A stretch of 64,000 nt of DNA. Source: Alphaproteobacteria bacterium UBA1908. GTDB taxonomy: Bacteria; Pseudomonadota; Alphaproteobacteria; Caedimonadales; UBA1908. The position numbers and the translations under genes are program-made. Below, piece after piece: positions 43,915 to 53,180 of the stretch. How positions within the stretch are numbered: the first letter of the stretch is position 1; every line of letters begins with the position of its first letter. The notes beneath the pieces are model-generated. The model had not been told where the DNA came from, ran no database searches, and saw nothing but the letters and a program-made list of their open reading frames with translations. The stretch is from NCBI GenBank assembly GCA_002337525.1, contig DDGG01000033.1, positions 39,581-103,580 on the forward strand, given 5' to 3'.

Positions 43915-43951
43915 TTCATTCAGACCGAGCAACACAATAGAAGAATCCATT
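43915..43951. repeat. Degraded copy of the 5-kb repeat module
   Basis: This stretch keeps CATTCAGACCGAGCA and AGAAGAATCCA, with differences, of the module at 5043-5081. It lies in the 315-base spacer between two secreted-protein genes. No gene is present in this spacer. Confidence 0.6.
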
Positions 43952-44029
43952 AACGCAAGTGATCTGGTTCCTCTGAGTAACAGGAGCATAAAAATGCCCT
44001 TCTCTATCTGAGTAAACATAGATTCTAAC

Positions 44030-44073
44030 AGTTTATAAGTATCGTTTTGGAAATAAAATAATACTTATAAACT
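44030..44073. terminator. Inverted repeat at the end of the 44065 gene
   Basis: Perfect 13-base arms (AGTTTATAAGTAT 44030-44042 and ATACTTATAAACT 44061-44073) flank an 18-base centre. The right arm includes the stop codon of the minus-strand gene. There is no U-run, so it may be an RNA-stabilising hairpin more than an intrinsic terminator. Confidence 0.45.
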
Positions 44074-45699
44074 TGGCCTCGTCCATAAAATATAAATAAG
44101 ATTTCTAGGTATACTATAAAATTTATTTATCGAATTTTGTTCCATATAAGACAGAACGGATTCTTCATCCCAATCGTACATATAAGCCGTCTCGAGTGCA
44201 CTTAAGACTCTTTTCAGTTTAAACCCGGTATAGGCAGTACTTTGTACACCATGAGGTTTTTCAAATTTGATGGAAATTTTTTGAGTGCCTCTATGAAAAA
44301 CAAGAGCATATTCACTTCCTTGAAGGGAGCTGATATTCCCTGAAAGAAACGTACATGCTTGCTTAAGAAGCGATTCTATGTGTTTTCTCTTTACAGAATT
44401 ATAACGACCTAAGTCCTTAACCCTTTCCAAAGCTTCATGTCTTTGAAGCTCTTTTTCAGATACTCCTTGTCCTTCATCAGAGAGTGATTCTGTTGCCTCG
44501 GAATCTTCAGCAGTTTCTAACTTTAAAAATTCTCTTTTTTTGTATTCCTGCATTTTAGAAGGATCAGCCGTCCCTCTTTTCTTTTTTTTATCTCGTTTCG
44601 GTGTTTCCTGGAATACGGATTTTTTTTCTTCTTGAAAAAAAGAGTATTCCATGCTTGAAACAATGACTTCCTCCTCTTGTGGTAGAATCTTTTCTTCTAG
44701 CGGTCTTTCCTGGACAGAGGTTTGGGGCCCCATTTCATGCTGCACAAACGATTCACTCGAAACAGAAGCTCTTCCTTTAAAGATAGTCAGAGTATTTACA
44801 GCGACTTGATAAAAGTTTTTAATAATTTGGTTCTGTCCATAAAATATAAAAGGATCAACCAAAAAATAACTTAATGGATTTCTTACCATCTCACTTTTGT
44901 AAATGGTCCCGTCATAGTTCAAAGTTACCTCTTGATAAAAAGAAGGATAATATTTTAGTATCTTTGACATAGTATAGATTAAACCCCACCCAGAGAATAA
45001 CCCCATAAGAGGAGTATCTCCCTGTCGTATATCTGTTTGTTTTAAAGAACTATAAAGCTCTTTTGTACTATGAATAAAAGCCCATGCACTTAAAAATGTT
45101 ATACCGCTATCAACTAATGGACAATAAGTAATATTTTCCGAACCTATTTGCAATTCTTCAACAGTTGGACTTAAAATATTAATTCCTGATAAAAACATAC
45201 CATAAGAATTTTCCATATGAGATAAAAAAGCCACTCCTGTAAAAACAGTATTCGAAAGAGAGAGCACAATATTTGTCCCTTTATTCCAATAAAAATTATC
45301 TCTTTTTTTAATTCTTTTAGGCCGAAGATCTTCTGCAGATTTTTTTTGTTTCCTGGTTAATATTTTGTGATTATCTTTTCTAAATAAGCCCTTTTTCCAT
45401 TCATTATATCCCCATTGAAGGATATCATATGTACCAGCAAAAAGAAGGTTTGCTCCAACTGTTAACGATGTTTCAGAACTCAAAGAAAGCAGGATGCTGT
45501 GGATGCTGTCATCGTATTCTAATGAGTCATGACCCATATTTCCCAGGAAACATAAAGTGCTTCCTGTGACTATTTTTGCAATAGCTGTTCTGGCAGAAGG
45601 ATTATAGTCTATGTTATCTTGCAAATCAGATGAGGATAAAAGGCCTTCTACTGAAAAGAACAAAAGAATAAAAAATAAAAAAGAAGAATAATTTTTCAC
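44065..45699 (-). CDS. Exported or membrane protein with HicA-like C-terminal domain, unknown
   Basis: The protein has 544 residues; GTG start, weak ribosome site. The N-terminus is a signal peptide or membrane segment (FLFFILLFFSVEGLLSSS). Several moderately hydrophobic stretches between residues 35 and 310 suggest membrane association. Residues about 320-440 are a charged disordered linker with a KKKKRG patch. At about residues 440-520, RKHIESLLKQAC...GSEYALVFHRG, ISIKFEKPHG and GFKLKRVLSALE resemble a HicA-type dsRBD-like fold. The catalytic GSH His of HicA is replaced (GSEY), so an RNase role is doubtful. The basic patch could serve as a nuclear-type signal in a host; this is speculation. 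Confidence 0.6.
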   Translation of the reverse strand: MKNYSSFLFFILLFFSVEGLLSSSDLQDNIDYNPSARTAIAKIVTGSTLCFLGNMGHDSLEYDDSIHSILLSLSSETSLTVGANLLFAGTYDILQWGYNEWKKGLFRKDNHKILTRKQKKSAEDLRPKRIKKRDNFYWNKGTNIVLSLSNTVFTGVAFLSHMENSYGMFLSGINILSPTVEELQIGSENITYCPLVDSGITFLSAWAFIHSTKELYSSLKQTDIRQGDTPLMGLFSGWGLIYTMSKILKYYPSFYQEVTLNYDGTIYKSEMVRNPLSYFLVDPFIFYGQNQIIKNFYQVAVNTLTIFKGRASVSSESFVQHEMGPQTSVQERPLEEKILPQEEEVIVSSMEYSFFQEEKKSVFQETPKRDKKKKRGTADPSKMQEYKKREFLKLETAEDSEATESLSDEGQGVSEKELQRHEALERVKDLGRYNSVKRKHIESLLKQACTFLSGNISSLQGSEYALVFHRGTQKISIKFEKPHGVQSTAYTGFKLKRVLSALETAYMYDWDEESVLSYMEQNSINKFYSIPRNLIYILWTRPSL

Positions 45700-45937
45700 T
45701 GGTAAATCTATTTTTATAAAAAGAAGATAACTAATAAATCAAAGAACTCCATTTTGTCAAATTTTATTTGTATCAATTATCCCCAAATTGAGAATTCACT
45801 CCAGTATTTATAAAATTTAAAAATAGTTACAAAAACTCAATCCCATAAAAAATCTTCCGTAACTTAAAAGGGAATATTTCACTTGCCAAACAGGATGAAA
45901 CAGATACAATTTACAGAGTTTATGCTTTTAAAATTCA

Positions 45938-47278
45938 ATGAGCTGGCAAAAAACTCTTAAAGCTTACCGCGACCCCCCTGTGCTTAGGATACTCTTTCTG
46001 GGGTTTTCAAGTGGTTTACCCTTTCTTTTAACACTTGCAACCCTTCATGTTTGGCTTTTGGAAGCGGGTCTTAGCAAGACAACAATTGGCATTTTTGCCG
46101 CCGTTACTCTTCCCTATTCCTTTAAGTTTTTATGGGCTCCAGTTGTTGATTCCTGGCGTTTGCCGTTTTTTTGCTCGCTTTTTGGCCAACGTAAGGGATG
46201 GATGATCTTCAGTCAGATTGCCTTGATGATTTCGCTGATTATTTTGGGAAGATCGCGTCCCGAAATTTCTCCTTTTATAACCGCAGCCGCAGCATCAAAT
46301 GTCGCTTTTTGGTCTGCAACCCAGGATATTGTGATTGAGGCTTTTCGAATTGAAGCTTTGAACCATGATCAGGCTGGCCTTGGCGCAGGCGCTTCATCAA
46401 CCGGGTATAGGCTTGGGATGTGGATTTCTGGTGCGGGAGCTCTGTATCTTGCTTCAGCATTTAGCTGGTCTACGGTTTATTTAGTCATGGCCTTTTGTAT
46501 GATTATAGGCTTGCTGACAACTCTTCTCAGCGACGAACCCGGAAGGACCAGTCTTTATAAAAGTAATTTTCAACATTCAAAGATTCATCCGCTGCCTCCT
46601 CCTTCAACAACAGCTTTCAGTGTCATTCTTCATAGATTAAAATCTCTTTTTGGCCCTTCTCTTAAAAGACTTTTTAAAACTGAAACTATTTTAGTAACGC
46701 TTCTATTTATCTTTCTTTTTAAAGTTGGAGACACTGTCCTGAATACCATGACGATGCCTTTTCTGCTGGAAACAGGCTTTAGCAAGATTGAAATTGCTCA
46801 TGTTGCCAAGTCTTTTGGAATTGCAGCAGCTATGCTCGGATCTCTGGTTGCAGGTGTTTTTCTTGTAAAGCGCCCATTAATTTATAACCTGATTTTATGT
46901 TGCTCTCTTCAAATTGTTGCAAGTCTTATGTTCATGATCCAGGCCCGACTCGGCCATCATCTGCCCTGGCTGTTTTTCAGTATGGGAGTTGAAAATTTTG
47001 CCTGTGGTATGGCCACAGCCTCCTATCTTGTTTTTGTCTCCTCTCGTTGCACAAGACCTTTTACCGGAACACACTTTGCCTTGTTATGCTCATTTGGTTC
47101 TTTCTGTCGTATTATGGTGTCATCTGTTGCAGGTTGGGCCGCTGATCAGTTGATTTGGCAGGATTTCTACTTTTTAACCGCTCTTTTGTGTTTGCCTGCC
47201 CTCCTTTTATTAGGAACTGTTCCAGGTGCCTTCCAAAATCCTCTACAAAAAGAAGATTCTGACCAGATCGCCGCTTGA
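45938..47278 (+). CDS. ampG: AmpG-family muropeptide permease
   Basis: The protein has 446 residues with about 12 transmembrane helices. The family opening LRILFLGFSSGLPFLLTLATLHVWLLEAGLS and the KFLWAPVVDSWRLPFFCSLFGQRKGWM loop are diagnostic of AmpG. ATQDIVIEAFRIE is another conserved segment. AmpG imports GlcNAc-anhydroMurNAc peptides released by lytic transglycosylases such as the Slt in this window, so cell-wall recycling is likely. The next gene begins about 30 bases after the stop. Confidence 0.95.
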   Translation: MSWQKTLKAYRDPPVLRILFLGFSSGLPFLLTLATLHVWLLEAGLSKTTIGIFAAVTLPYSFKFLWAPVVDSWRLPFFCSLFGQRKGWMIFSQIALMISLIILGRSRPEISPFITAAAASNVAFWSATQDIVIEAFRIEALNHDQAGLGAGASSTGYRLGMWISGAGALYLASAFSWSTVYLVMAFCMIIGLLTTLLSDEPGRTSLYKSNFQHSKIHPLPPPSTTAFSVILHRLKSLFGPSLKRLFKTETILVTLLFIFLFKVGDTVLNTMTMPFLLETGFSKIEIAHVAKSFGIAAAMLGSLVAGVFLVKRPLIYNLILCCSLQIVASLMFMIQARLGHHLPWLFFSMGVENFACGMATASYLVFVSSRCTRPFTGTHFALLCSFGSFCRIMVSSVAGWAADQLIWQDFYFLTALLCLPALLLLGTVPGAFQNPLQKEDSDQIAA

Positions 47279-47309
47279 TAGAAAACACTTCCTCCTTCAT
47301 ACTGTTAGA

Positions 47310-48413
47310 ATGAAAAGTTTACAAGATTCCGTATTGATGTCAGAAATAATCGAGGAAGAAGGCAACAATCTTGTCCTGAGTTCTGTTTCAAATTCTATAG
47401 GACACATTACCCTTAATAGACCCTCTGCTCTCAATGCTCTGAACTTACCCATGATGCAGCGTTTACTTGACCTGATCACCACCTGGCAGAATTTCGAGGG
47501 TATTTCCTGTATTCTCATCAAAGGTAACAGCCCACGTGCGTTCTGCTCGGGAGGTGATTTAAGAAGCGTCTATGAAGCCTATCAATCAGGTAACATCGCT
47601 TTTCTCGAACGTCTTTTCAGGACCGAATATACTTATAATGCCCACCTCAAAGCCTTTACCAAACCCCATGTTGCCCTGATTCATGGTATTGTTATGGGAG
47701 GTGGTGTTGGCGCCTCTCTTCATGGCTCTCACAGGGTTATGACTAACAGTACTATTTTTGCGATGCCGGAAACAGGCATTGGTTATTTCCCGGATATAGG
47801 GGGAACTTATTTTTTAACACGTTGCGCACCTGAAATAGGACTTTATATAGGCCTGACAGGCGCTCGACTTTCCGGTTCAGATGCTTTGTATGCTGGTTTT
47901 GCAACACATTACTGTGATGAATCTGATTTTAACACCCTTGAAAATCATCTTGAGGTATCTGCTCCCTTATCACATCAAGAGGTTGATAGCCTCCTTCAGG
48001 ATTTCAAGAAAACACCCCCTCCGTCTACTTTACAAAACAATCAAGAGCTTTTAAAACGATGTTTTTTAAAGCCTACTCTCGAGGGTGTTTTTGAAGCTCT
48101 TTCCAAAGAAACAGACTCTTTTGCCAAAGAAACCCTTACAATGCTGACTTCACGATCTCCACTGAGTCTGCAGATTACGTTTCATCAACTCACGACTGGC
48201 CAGAACCTTTCTTTTAACGATGTGATGAAGCGAGAATTTATCATGAGCCAGAACTTGTTAAAAAAGAGCGATTTTATTGAAGGTATTCGTGCTGCTGTTA
48301 TTGATAAAGACAGGTCACCCCGATGGTCCCACGACTCTTTTCAGGATTTAACACAAAAAGACATTCTTCCCTACTTTGAAAAGCCTCAAGACCTTACACC
48401 TCTTGATCTTTAG
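47310..48413 (+). CDS. 3-Hydroxyisobutyryl-CoA hydrolase
   Basis: The enzyme hydrolyses 3-hydroxyisobutyryl-CoA in valine breakdown. The protein has about 367 residues from ATG 47310, or 358 from ATG 47337; neither has a strong ribosome site. The crotonase fold is clear: ITLNRPSALNALNLPM, AFCSGGDLRSVYEA, HGIVMGGGVGASLHGSHRVMT and the HIBYL-type PETGIGYFPDIGGTYFLTR with the catalytic Glu/Asp. The extended C-terminal helical region (SPLSLQITFHQL, EFIMSQNLL) separates it from simple enoyl-CoA hydratases. It lies downstream of ampG and converges on the HlyD gene with ten bases between stops. Confidence 0.88.
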   Translation: MKSLQDSVLMSEIIEEEGNNLVLSSVSNSIGHITLNRPSALNALNLPMMQRLLDLITTWQNFEGISCILIKGNSPRAFCSGGDLRSVYEAYQSGNIAFLERLFRTEYTYNAHLKAFTKPHVALIHGIVMGGGVGASLHGSHRVMTNSTIFAMPETGIGYFPDIGGTYFLTRCAPEIGLYIGLTGARLSGSDALYAGFATHYCDESDFNTLENHLEVSAPLSHQEVDSLLQDFKKTPPPSTLQNNQELLKRCFLKPTLEGVFEALSKETDSFAKETLTMLTSRSPLSLQITFHQLTTGQNLSFNDVMKREFIMSQNLLKKSDFIEGIRAAVIDKDRSPRWSHDSFQDLTQKDILPYFEKPQDLTPLDL

Positions 48414-48423
48414 AGTGATAGAA

Positions 48424-49611
48424 TCAACCCCCATCAACACCTGATAATCCTCCTTTGTGTGAGGACATTTGATCAGGAAGGGTAAACAACTCTTTAATAT
48501 CTCTTTGGTGTTTCTGGCGATTTGTATGATAATAGCTTTTGCGTATTTTTAAAATTTCCTGATATGCCTCAATATATTGTTTTCCACAGGACGCAAAATT
48601 ACAAAAAGCCTGAAGTCCAACAGGTTTATAAATTTTGGCGCGCCCCATAATAGGAGCCTTGGAAACCAAATCCTGATCTGTCACGACATGGACGACGGCA
48701 CGCCGCTGTGCTGGCCTGAATTTGGGAGCAATTTCCTCAGGGAGCTCAGATGAAAAAGCGGCCTCATCAACGATTCGACCAAAACGCACCCCTCGCCCGG
48801 GAATATAAACAATAACAGGATCACCCAGCTTGTGAGAAATAAAAGATTCTTCCATATAAACGTATAAATATCTGGGACCCGAAAAGATTCTCATAATCGG
48901 AGTCCCTTTTTTAATCACATTTCCCGTTGTTACTTCCAGCCCCCCAATGACTCCCTGACTTTCTGCCTTAACAAGGCCATCCTGAAACTGTTCTATCAGA
49001 TAGTTAAGATTGGCAGATGCAATATGAAGCTGTTTTTTTAAATCGTTTAACAAGTAATTGAGGCCGCTTTTTTGAGCCTTTAAAGATTCCAGATCTCGAA
49101 GAGCATTAAACTGGCGCAACGCTTCTATACTGACCCTTGAGTTGGGAGCAAAACCTTTCTCGCGAAGAGCATCAACCTGTTGACGGATTTTTTCTGCAAG
49201 ATCTTTATATTGCCTTGAGGCATCAATTGTTGTCTCCAGGCGTTTATCTTCCACCATAGACTCGGAAAATTTCTGCATTAAATTGACTTGCTTTAACAGT
49301 AGATCTACAAGATCGCTTCGGTACGCAACAGAGTCAAAACGCAACAACTCCTGACCCGCTTTAACCGTATCTCCATTCTCAACAAAAAGCGCTTTAATAG
49401 AGGCATCATATTCAAGCTCAACAGCCCTGTTGGTCGCAAAAACAAAGCCATCCCCCTTTAAAAGATAAAAGTGAGAAAAAAGAATATGAAGAACCAAAAA
49501 AACAAGACCGAACACAATTGTTAAATAAACATATCGGCCAAAACGCAAGGAATAGGATCTTTGGTCTTGCTTCATCTTATAGGTTCTATTTGAAGGTTGA
49601 ATCTGCTTCAT
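48424..49611 (-). CDS. HlyD-type membrane-fusion protein of a polysaccharide operon
   Basis: The protein has 395 residues. One transmembrane helix lies near the N-terminus (YVYLTIVFGLVFLVLHILF, about 28-48). The periplasmic barrel/lipoyl half (IKALFVENGDTVKAGQELLRFD) is followed by a coiled coil (about 75-200), the second lipoyl half (GVIGGLEVTTGNVIKKGTPIMRIFSG) and a beta-barrel. This is the HlyD/Alg44 adaptor plan. The N-terminus is short and has no PilZ domain. The C-terminus holds FCNFASCGKQYIEAYQEI and a histidine-rich end. Its ATG follows the GT2 stop directly. It probably bridges the synthase to an outer-membrane pore not encoded nearby. Confidence 0.85.
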   Translation of the reverse strand: MKQIQPSNRTYKMKQDQRSYSLRFGRYVYLTIVFGLVFLVLHILFSHFYLLKGDGFVFATNRAVELEYDASIKALFVENGDTVKAGQELLRFDSVAYRSDLVDLLLKQVNLMQKFSESMVEDKRLETTIDASRQYKDLAEKIRQQVDALREKGFAPNSRVSIEALRQFNALRDLESLKAQKSGLNYLLNDLKKQLHIASANLNYLIEQFQDGLVKAESQGVIGGLEVTTGNVIKKGTPIMRIFSGPRYLYVYMEESFISHKLGDPVIVYIPGRGVRFGRIVDEAAFSSELPEEIAPKFRPAQRRAVVHVVTDQDLVSKAPIMGRAKIYKPVGLQAFCNFASCGKQYIEAYQEILKIRKSYYHTNRQKHQRDIKELFTLPDQMSSHKGGLSGVDGG

Positions 49612-50907
49612 TTAATAAACCTTCTGTTGAAGGCGTACTTTTTCAGGAACATAGTCATCCGTATAGGATCCACGAAACATCAATTCGTGCGAAATGGCAA
49701 TAAGCCGGACAAACCTTAAAAAGTAAACATTATAAAAAGTATACAAAGGAATATAATCCAGTAAAGAATAGTCACGATATATTTTTTTACTTATTGTATA
49801 GGATAACAGAATTTTTAATCCGTCCAACAAGATAAAAATTAAACTGACTGAAATAAGGATATAGACAGAAAAAAATCCAAAAACGATCATTTTTTCAATC
49901 AAAAATGCCACAAAAAGAAAAGGTTGAAGAGCTGTAAAAATATAAATATCAAAAAAACCAATCGCAAGAGACATATTAAAATTTGCATTAAAGGGGTTTA
50001 GGACATGCCATCGGTATTTTCTAAAACGCAAGCGTATAAGAGAACGATTCCAGCGCAATCTTTGCTTAATAAGCTTGAGTTCTGTATCGGGTACATCTGT
50101 TTGAGCGACCGCATAGGGTGAAAAGCGCACTTTCCAGCCCCCAAGTCGCAAGCGTGTTGCAATATCGCCATCTTCCCCCGGGCCTAATTCCCACCCCCCT
50201 AAAGATTCTGTCGCGGCTTTACGATAAAACCCAAAAGCACCGGACGCCACAAAATAAAGACCCAACATATCACTGACAATACGTCCAAGTGTGATAGATA
50301 AAAGATAGTTAATTTGCTGCACCCTGGCTGCCAGCGATGCCTTGTAATTTCTAACAGCCAGATTCCCTCCAACAGCACCAACACGGGGATCACAAAAATA
50401 GGCCGCCGCAATTTCAAAAGCATCTCGATCAAAAGAGGTGTCTGCATCGGTGACAACAAAAAAATCATATTTAACATAAGATAGAGCAAGGTTAACAGCA
50501 GAAGCTTTCCCCCCTCGGGCCTTTAAATGAATATAAGTATCAATTTTCTTGGCACGCCGGAGGCGAAGACATTCATTGTGTGTGCCATCGGTTGATCCGT
50601 CATTGACAATAATAATCTGAATTTTTCGGACGGTTTGTTCACGAAGCGAAATAATCATGGGTTCAAGAGAAGCTGCATCATTATGAGATGAAATCACAAC
50701 ACTAACGCCATTATGAAGAATTTCACGCCCTATATTGCGCAGATCTTCCGGGGTATATCGGGCACGTTTTGAAAAAAGAAGCATCATTAAAACCACAAGA
50801 CCACCCAGAAAAAAACGGGGAACTTCAACGAAGACCAAAATCCAGAAGGTCGACAGAAAAGATTCAATTCCCTGATTATTAAAAAAATCGAGAAGAGATT
50901 CAGTCAT
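49612..50907 (-). CDS. Processive GT2 glycosyltransferase (exopolysaccharide synthase)
   Basis: ATG 50907 lies after a perfect AGGAGGAG site and overlaps the upstream stop by four bases (ATGA), giving 431 residues. One membrane helix (about 22-45) precedes the cytoplasmic GT-A domain. Catalytic set: NDGSTDGT (Asp 103), TDADTS (Asp 154/156), GEDGDIATRL (Glu 245/Asp 246) and QRLRW (Gln 282-Trp 286), the D,D,D,QxxRW signature of processive beta-glycan synthases such as BcsA, PgaC, Alg8 and NodC. Three or four C-terminal membrane helices follow. It should polymerise and export a beta-linked glycan using a nucleotide sugar. No PilZ domain is visible, so c-di-GMP control, if any, must act through the upstream protein. 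Confidence 0.92.
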   Translation of the reverse strand: MTESLLDFFNNQGIESFLSTFWILVFVEVPRFFLGGLVVLMMLLFSKRARYTPEDLRNIGREILHNGVSVVISSHNDAASLEPMIISLREQTVRKIQIIIVNDGSTDGTHNECLRLRRAKKIDTYIHLKARGGKASAVNLALSYVKYDFFVVTDADTSFDRDAFEIAAAYFCDPRVGAVGGNLAVRNYKASLAARVQQINYLLSITLGRIVSDMLGLYFVASGAFGFYRKAATESLGGWELGPGEDGDIATRLRLGGWKVRFSPYAVAQTDVPDTELKLIKQRLRWNRSLIRLRFRKYRWHVLNPFNANFNMSLAIGFFDIYIFTALQPFLFVAFLIEKMIVFGFFSVYILISVSLIFILLDGLKILLSYTISKKIYRDYSLLDYIPLYTFYNVYFLRFVRLIAISHELMFRGSYTDDYVPEKVRLQQKVY

Positions 50908-52247
50908 GTCTCCTCCTGTCCCAAAAGCTTGGCAGGATGAATGACCTTGATGTCCAGCTTCTGATAAATATCTTCGTGAAAAAGGGCTTTGAGCTGCCAC
51001 TTAACCCGATCAATTAAAGACGCTTTATCTGCTTTTCCCGGACCAATCAAAAAGACAAACAGGTGTCCAAAATGAAGGCTAATGGCATCCTCTTTTCGAA
51101 TACTACGCGATAGTCCCTGACCTATCTTTAAAAGAAGGTCAAGGTTATCATTAAGGCGCTCACTATCCGTTTCCTGAACTTGTTCCTTAAGACCAATTGT
51201 CACGACGAGAGACGCAATAAGATGTCGATCTTCCAAAAATCTGAAGCGCTCCACAAGACGCAGGAATTCCGGATATGGAAGAATATCAGAATTTTTCAGG
51301 GCATCTGATGTCATTAAAAGGGAAATATCAGGGCTTAGGACTGCCCGCGCCCCAGCCATTGAAAGCGAGTAAGCCTTTATAGATTGTTTTGGGGCATCAG
51401 AACTTTCAAAGAGATGATGGCAAGAAAGACATCGACCGACCACTTGGCTGTCAGAGCTTTCATGAGAACATCTGGCACAGACAAAAACCTCGCCAGGTTT
51501 GTCATAATCAACCCCAAAATGCGTTAATTCCTGATGGCAACGCGGACAAATGTACTCGCCTCTATGTCCTTGCTCGGTCATAAAGTGACGTTCTGCTGAT
51601 TGAAATCCACATTTAAAATGATGCAGAATTGTTTCGCAAGAAATATGAGGACTGCCACATTCAAGACATCCATCTCTTAAAAGAAGATGAATGCTATGAC
51701 AATTAGGACAATGGTGGGCACGTTCAATTGATGCCGATTTTAAAAATCCCGCATGTTCAAGATACCCCAAAAAACCTGTAATTTCCTGGTTCTTTGATTT
51801 AATATTCTCGCCATCTGTCTGATGATTTACTTGAAGCAAAACTTCTATTAAAGGGTAAACATATCCCTTTGAAAGACTATGTGTGACAACTGGTATCGAG
51901 GTCCCCCCCCGTGTCCATAAGAAAGCCAGAATAGTGTGAATCAAATCCTGTTTATAAGGAATTTTTTTTTGCTCCAACACATTAACTTTTCTAACCAAGG
52001 GCTCGATTTTTAACAGGATTTCTGGTAATTCTGATATTTTACTGACACAATATTCTGCTTCTGGCATATCAGAAGAAGAATGAATAATTTGCGGGATCAA
52101 AGGAAATTTTAAAAGAAGCTCTAACTCTATATTATCTTTTACAAAATAGGCATTTGCTTTTTCTTCATCCGAAGTCCATTGCCATCTTTCACCGAGGTTA
52201 ATTTTTTCAGCATCCGATTGAAGAGCATAAAGAAAATATTTAATCAA
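50904..52247 (-). CDS. Zinc-ribbon protein with degenerate GGDEF-like C-terminus
   Basis: The protein has 447 residues with an apparent TTG start and GGGGAA upstream. It is first of the polysaccharide operon. Residues 1-140 are mixed alpha/beta (possible receiver- or winged-helix-like). Residues 180-276 hold six cysteine pairs: CPNC (180/183), CLEC (194/197), C204/C213, CPRC (234/237), CARC (257/260) and CLSC (273/276), so several zinc ribbons are expected. Residues about 325-425 follow the secondary structure of a GGDEF domain (ASLVVTIGLKEQVQ, LLLKIGQGLSRSIRKEDAISLHFGHLFVFLIG), with the GGDEF loop replaced by FGHLF. It is thus likely a non-cyclase nucleotide-binding or structural regulator of the synthase. 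The family name is unknown to me. Confidence 0.75.
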   Translation of the reverse strand: MIKYFLYALQSDAEKINLGERWQWTSDEEKANAYFVKDNIELELLLKFPLIPQIIHSSSDMPEAEYCVSKISELPEILLKIEPLVRKVNVLEQKKIPYKQDLIHTILAFLWTRGGTSIPVVTHSLSKGYVYPLIEVLLQVNHQTDGENIKSKNQEITGFLGYLEHAGFLKSASIERAHHCPNCHSIHLLLRDGCLECGSPHISCETILHHFKCGFQSAERHFMTEQGHRGEYICPRCHQELTHFGVDYDKPGEVFVCARCSHESSDSQVVGRCLSCHHLFESSDAPKQSIKAYSLSMAGARAVLSPDISLLMTSDALKNSDILPYPEFLRLVERFRFLEDRHLIASLVVTIGLKEQVQETDSERLNDNLDLLLKIGQGLSRSIRKEDAISLHFGHLFVFLIGPGKADKASLIDRVKWQLKALFHEDIYQKLDIKVIHPAKLLGQEET

Positions 52248-52352
52248 AAACTGTTTTCCCCATTTAAATAAAGTTGTTTTATTTTAAATAGAATTCTTTT
52301 AATTTTTGTTAAAAAAATCCTATTTCAATTATATTTTTCTAATAAGGCGTTC

Positions 52353-53171
52353 CTAATCCAGGAAAAAATCGGGGATTAAAGGACTTCCCGGCTGAACAGC
52401 ATATTTGTCCAGGTCTGTTATGCCTTCTTCTTCCAACACCTCGTCATCGATAAAAAAGTTTCCTGTGCACACCGAACTGGACCTGTTAAAAATTGCATAC
52501 GCCGCATCCGCCATAATATCAGGTTTACGTGATGCTTTCATAAGAGCCTCACCTCCCAGCATATTGACTGCTGCAGTTGCAATCGTTGTTCGAGGCCAAA
52601 GGGCATTTACAGCAATTTTGTCACCTCTAAACTCTTCGGACATTCCAAGGACACAGAAACTCATACCATACTTTGACATCGTATAGGCACAATGATCTTT
52701 AAACCACTTTGGAGATATATTGAGTGGAGGCGACAAAGAAAGGATATGAGGGTTTTTTGCTTTTTTAAGAAAAGGAATGCACGCACGTGACGTTGCAAAG
52801 GTCCCCCTCGCATTGATAGATTGCATCAAATCATAACGCTTCATTTCAGTACCCAGCGTCCCAGTGAGTTGGATAGCACTTGCATTGTTAACAAGAATAT
52901 CAATCCCCCCGAAAGCCTCAACCGCCTTTTCAACAGCGTGCTGAATTTGATTTTCACAACGAATGTCCGTCACCAGAGGCAAGGCTTTACCTCCAGCTTC
53001 CTGAATTTCTTTGGCAACCGTGTGAATGGTCCCTTCCAATTTAGGGTGGGGTTCTGCCGTTTTAGCTGCAATAATAATATTAGCACCATCCCTGGCACAC
53101 TTCAGGGCAATCGCACGCCCAATACCCCGGCTTCCTCCTGTGATAAAAACTGTTTTTCCTTTAAGTGACAT
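52353..53171 (-). CDS. Short-chain dehydrogenase, HSDL2-like
   Basis: The protein has 272 residues. The NAD(P) motif TGGSRGIGRAIALKCARDG, NNASAI and the catalytic YTMSK are present. The segments LSLSPPLNISPKWFKDHCAYTMSKYGMSFCVLGMSEEF and NALWPRTTIATAAVNML are the hallmark of the HSDL2/citronellol-dehydrogenase-like branch, which is linked to fatty-acid metabolism. It lacks the C-terminal sterol carrier domain of eukaryotic HSDL2. It lies nine bases after the enoyl-CoA hydratase gene and presumably shares its operon. The substrate is not established. Confidence 0.9.
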   Translation of the reverse strand: MSLKGKTVFITGGSRGIGRAIALKCARDGANIIIAAKTAEPHPKLEGTIHTVAKEIQEAGGKALPLVTDIRCENQIQHAVEKAVEAFGGIDILVNNASAIQLTGTLGTEMKRYDLMQSINARGTFATSRACIPFLKKAKNPHILSLSPPLNISPKWFKDHCAYTMSKYGMSFCVLGMSEEFRGDKIAVNALWPRTTIATAAVNMLGGEALMKASRKPDIMADAAYAIFNRSSSVCTGNFFIDDEVLEEEGITDLDKYAVQPGSPLIPDFFLD

Positions 53172-53180
53172 GATTTTTCC

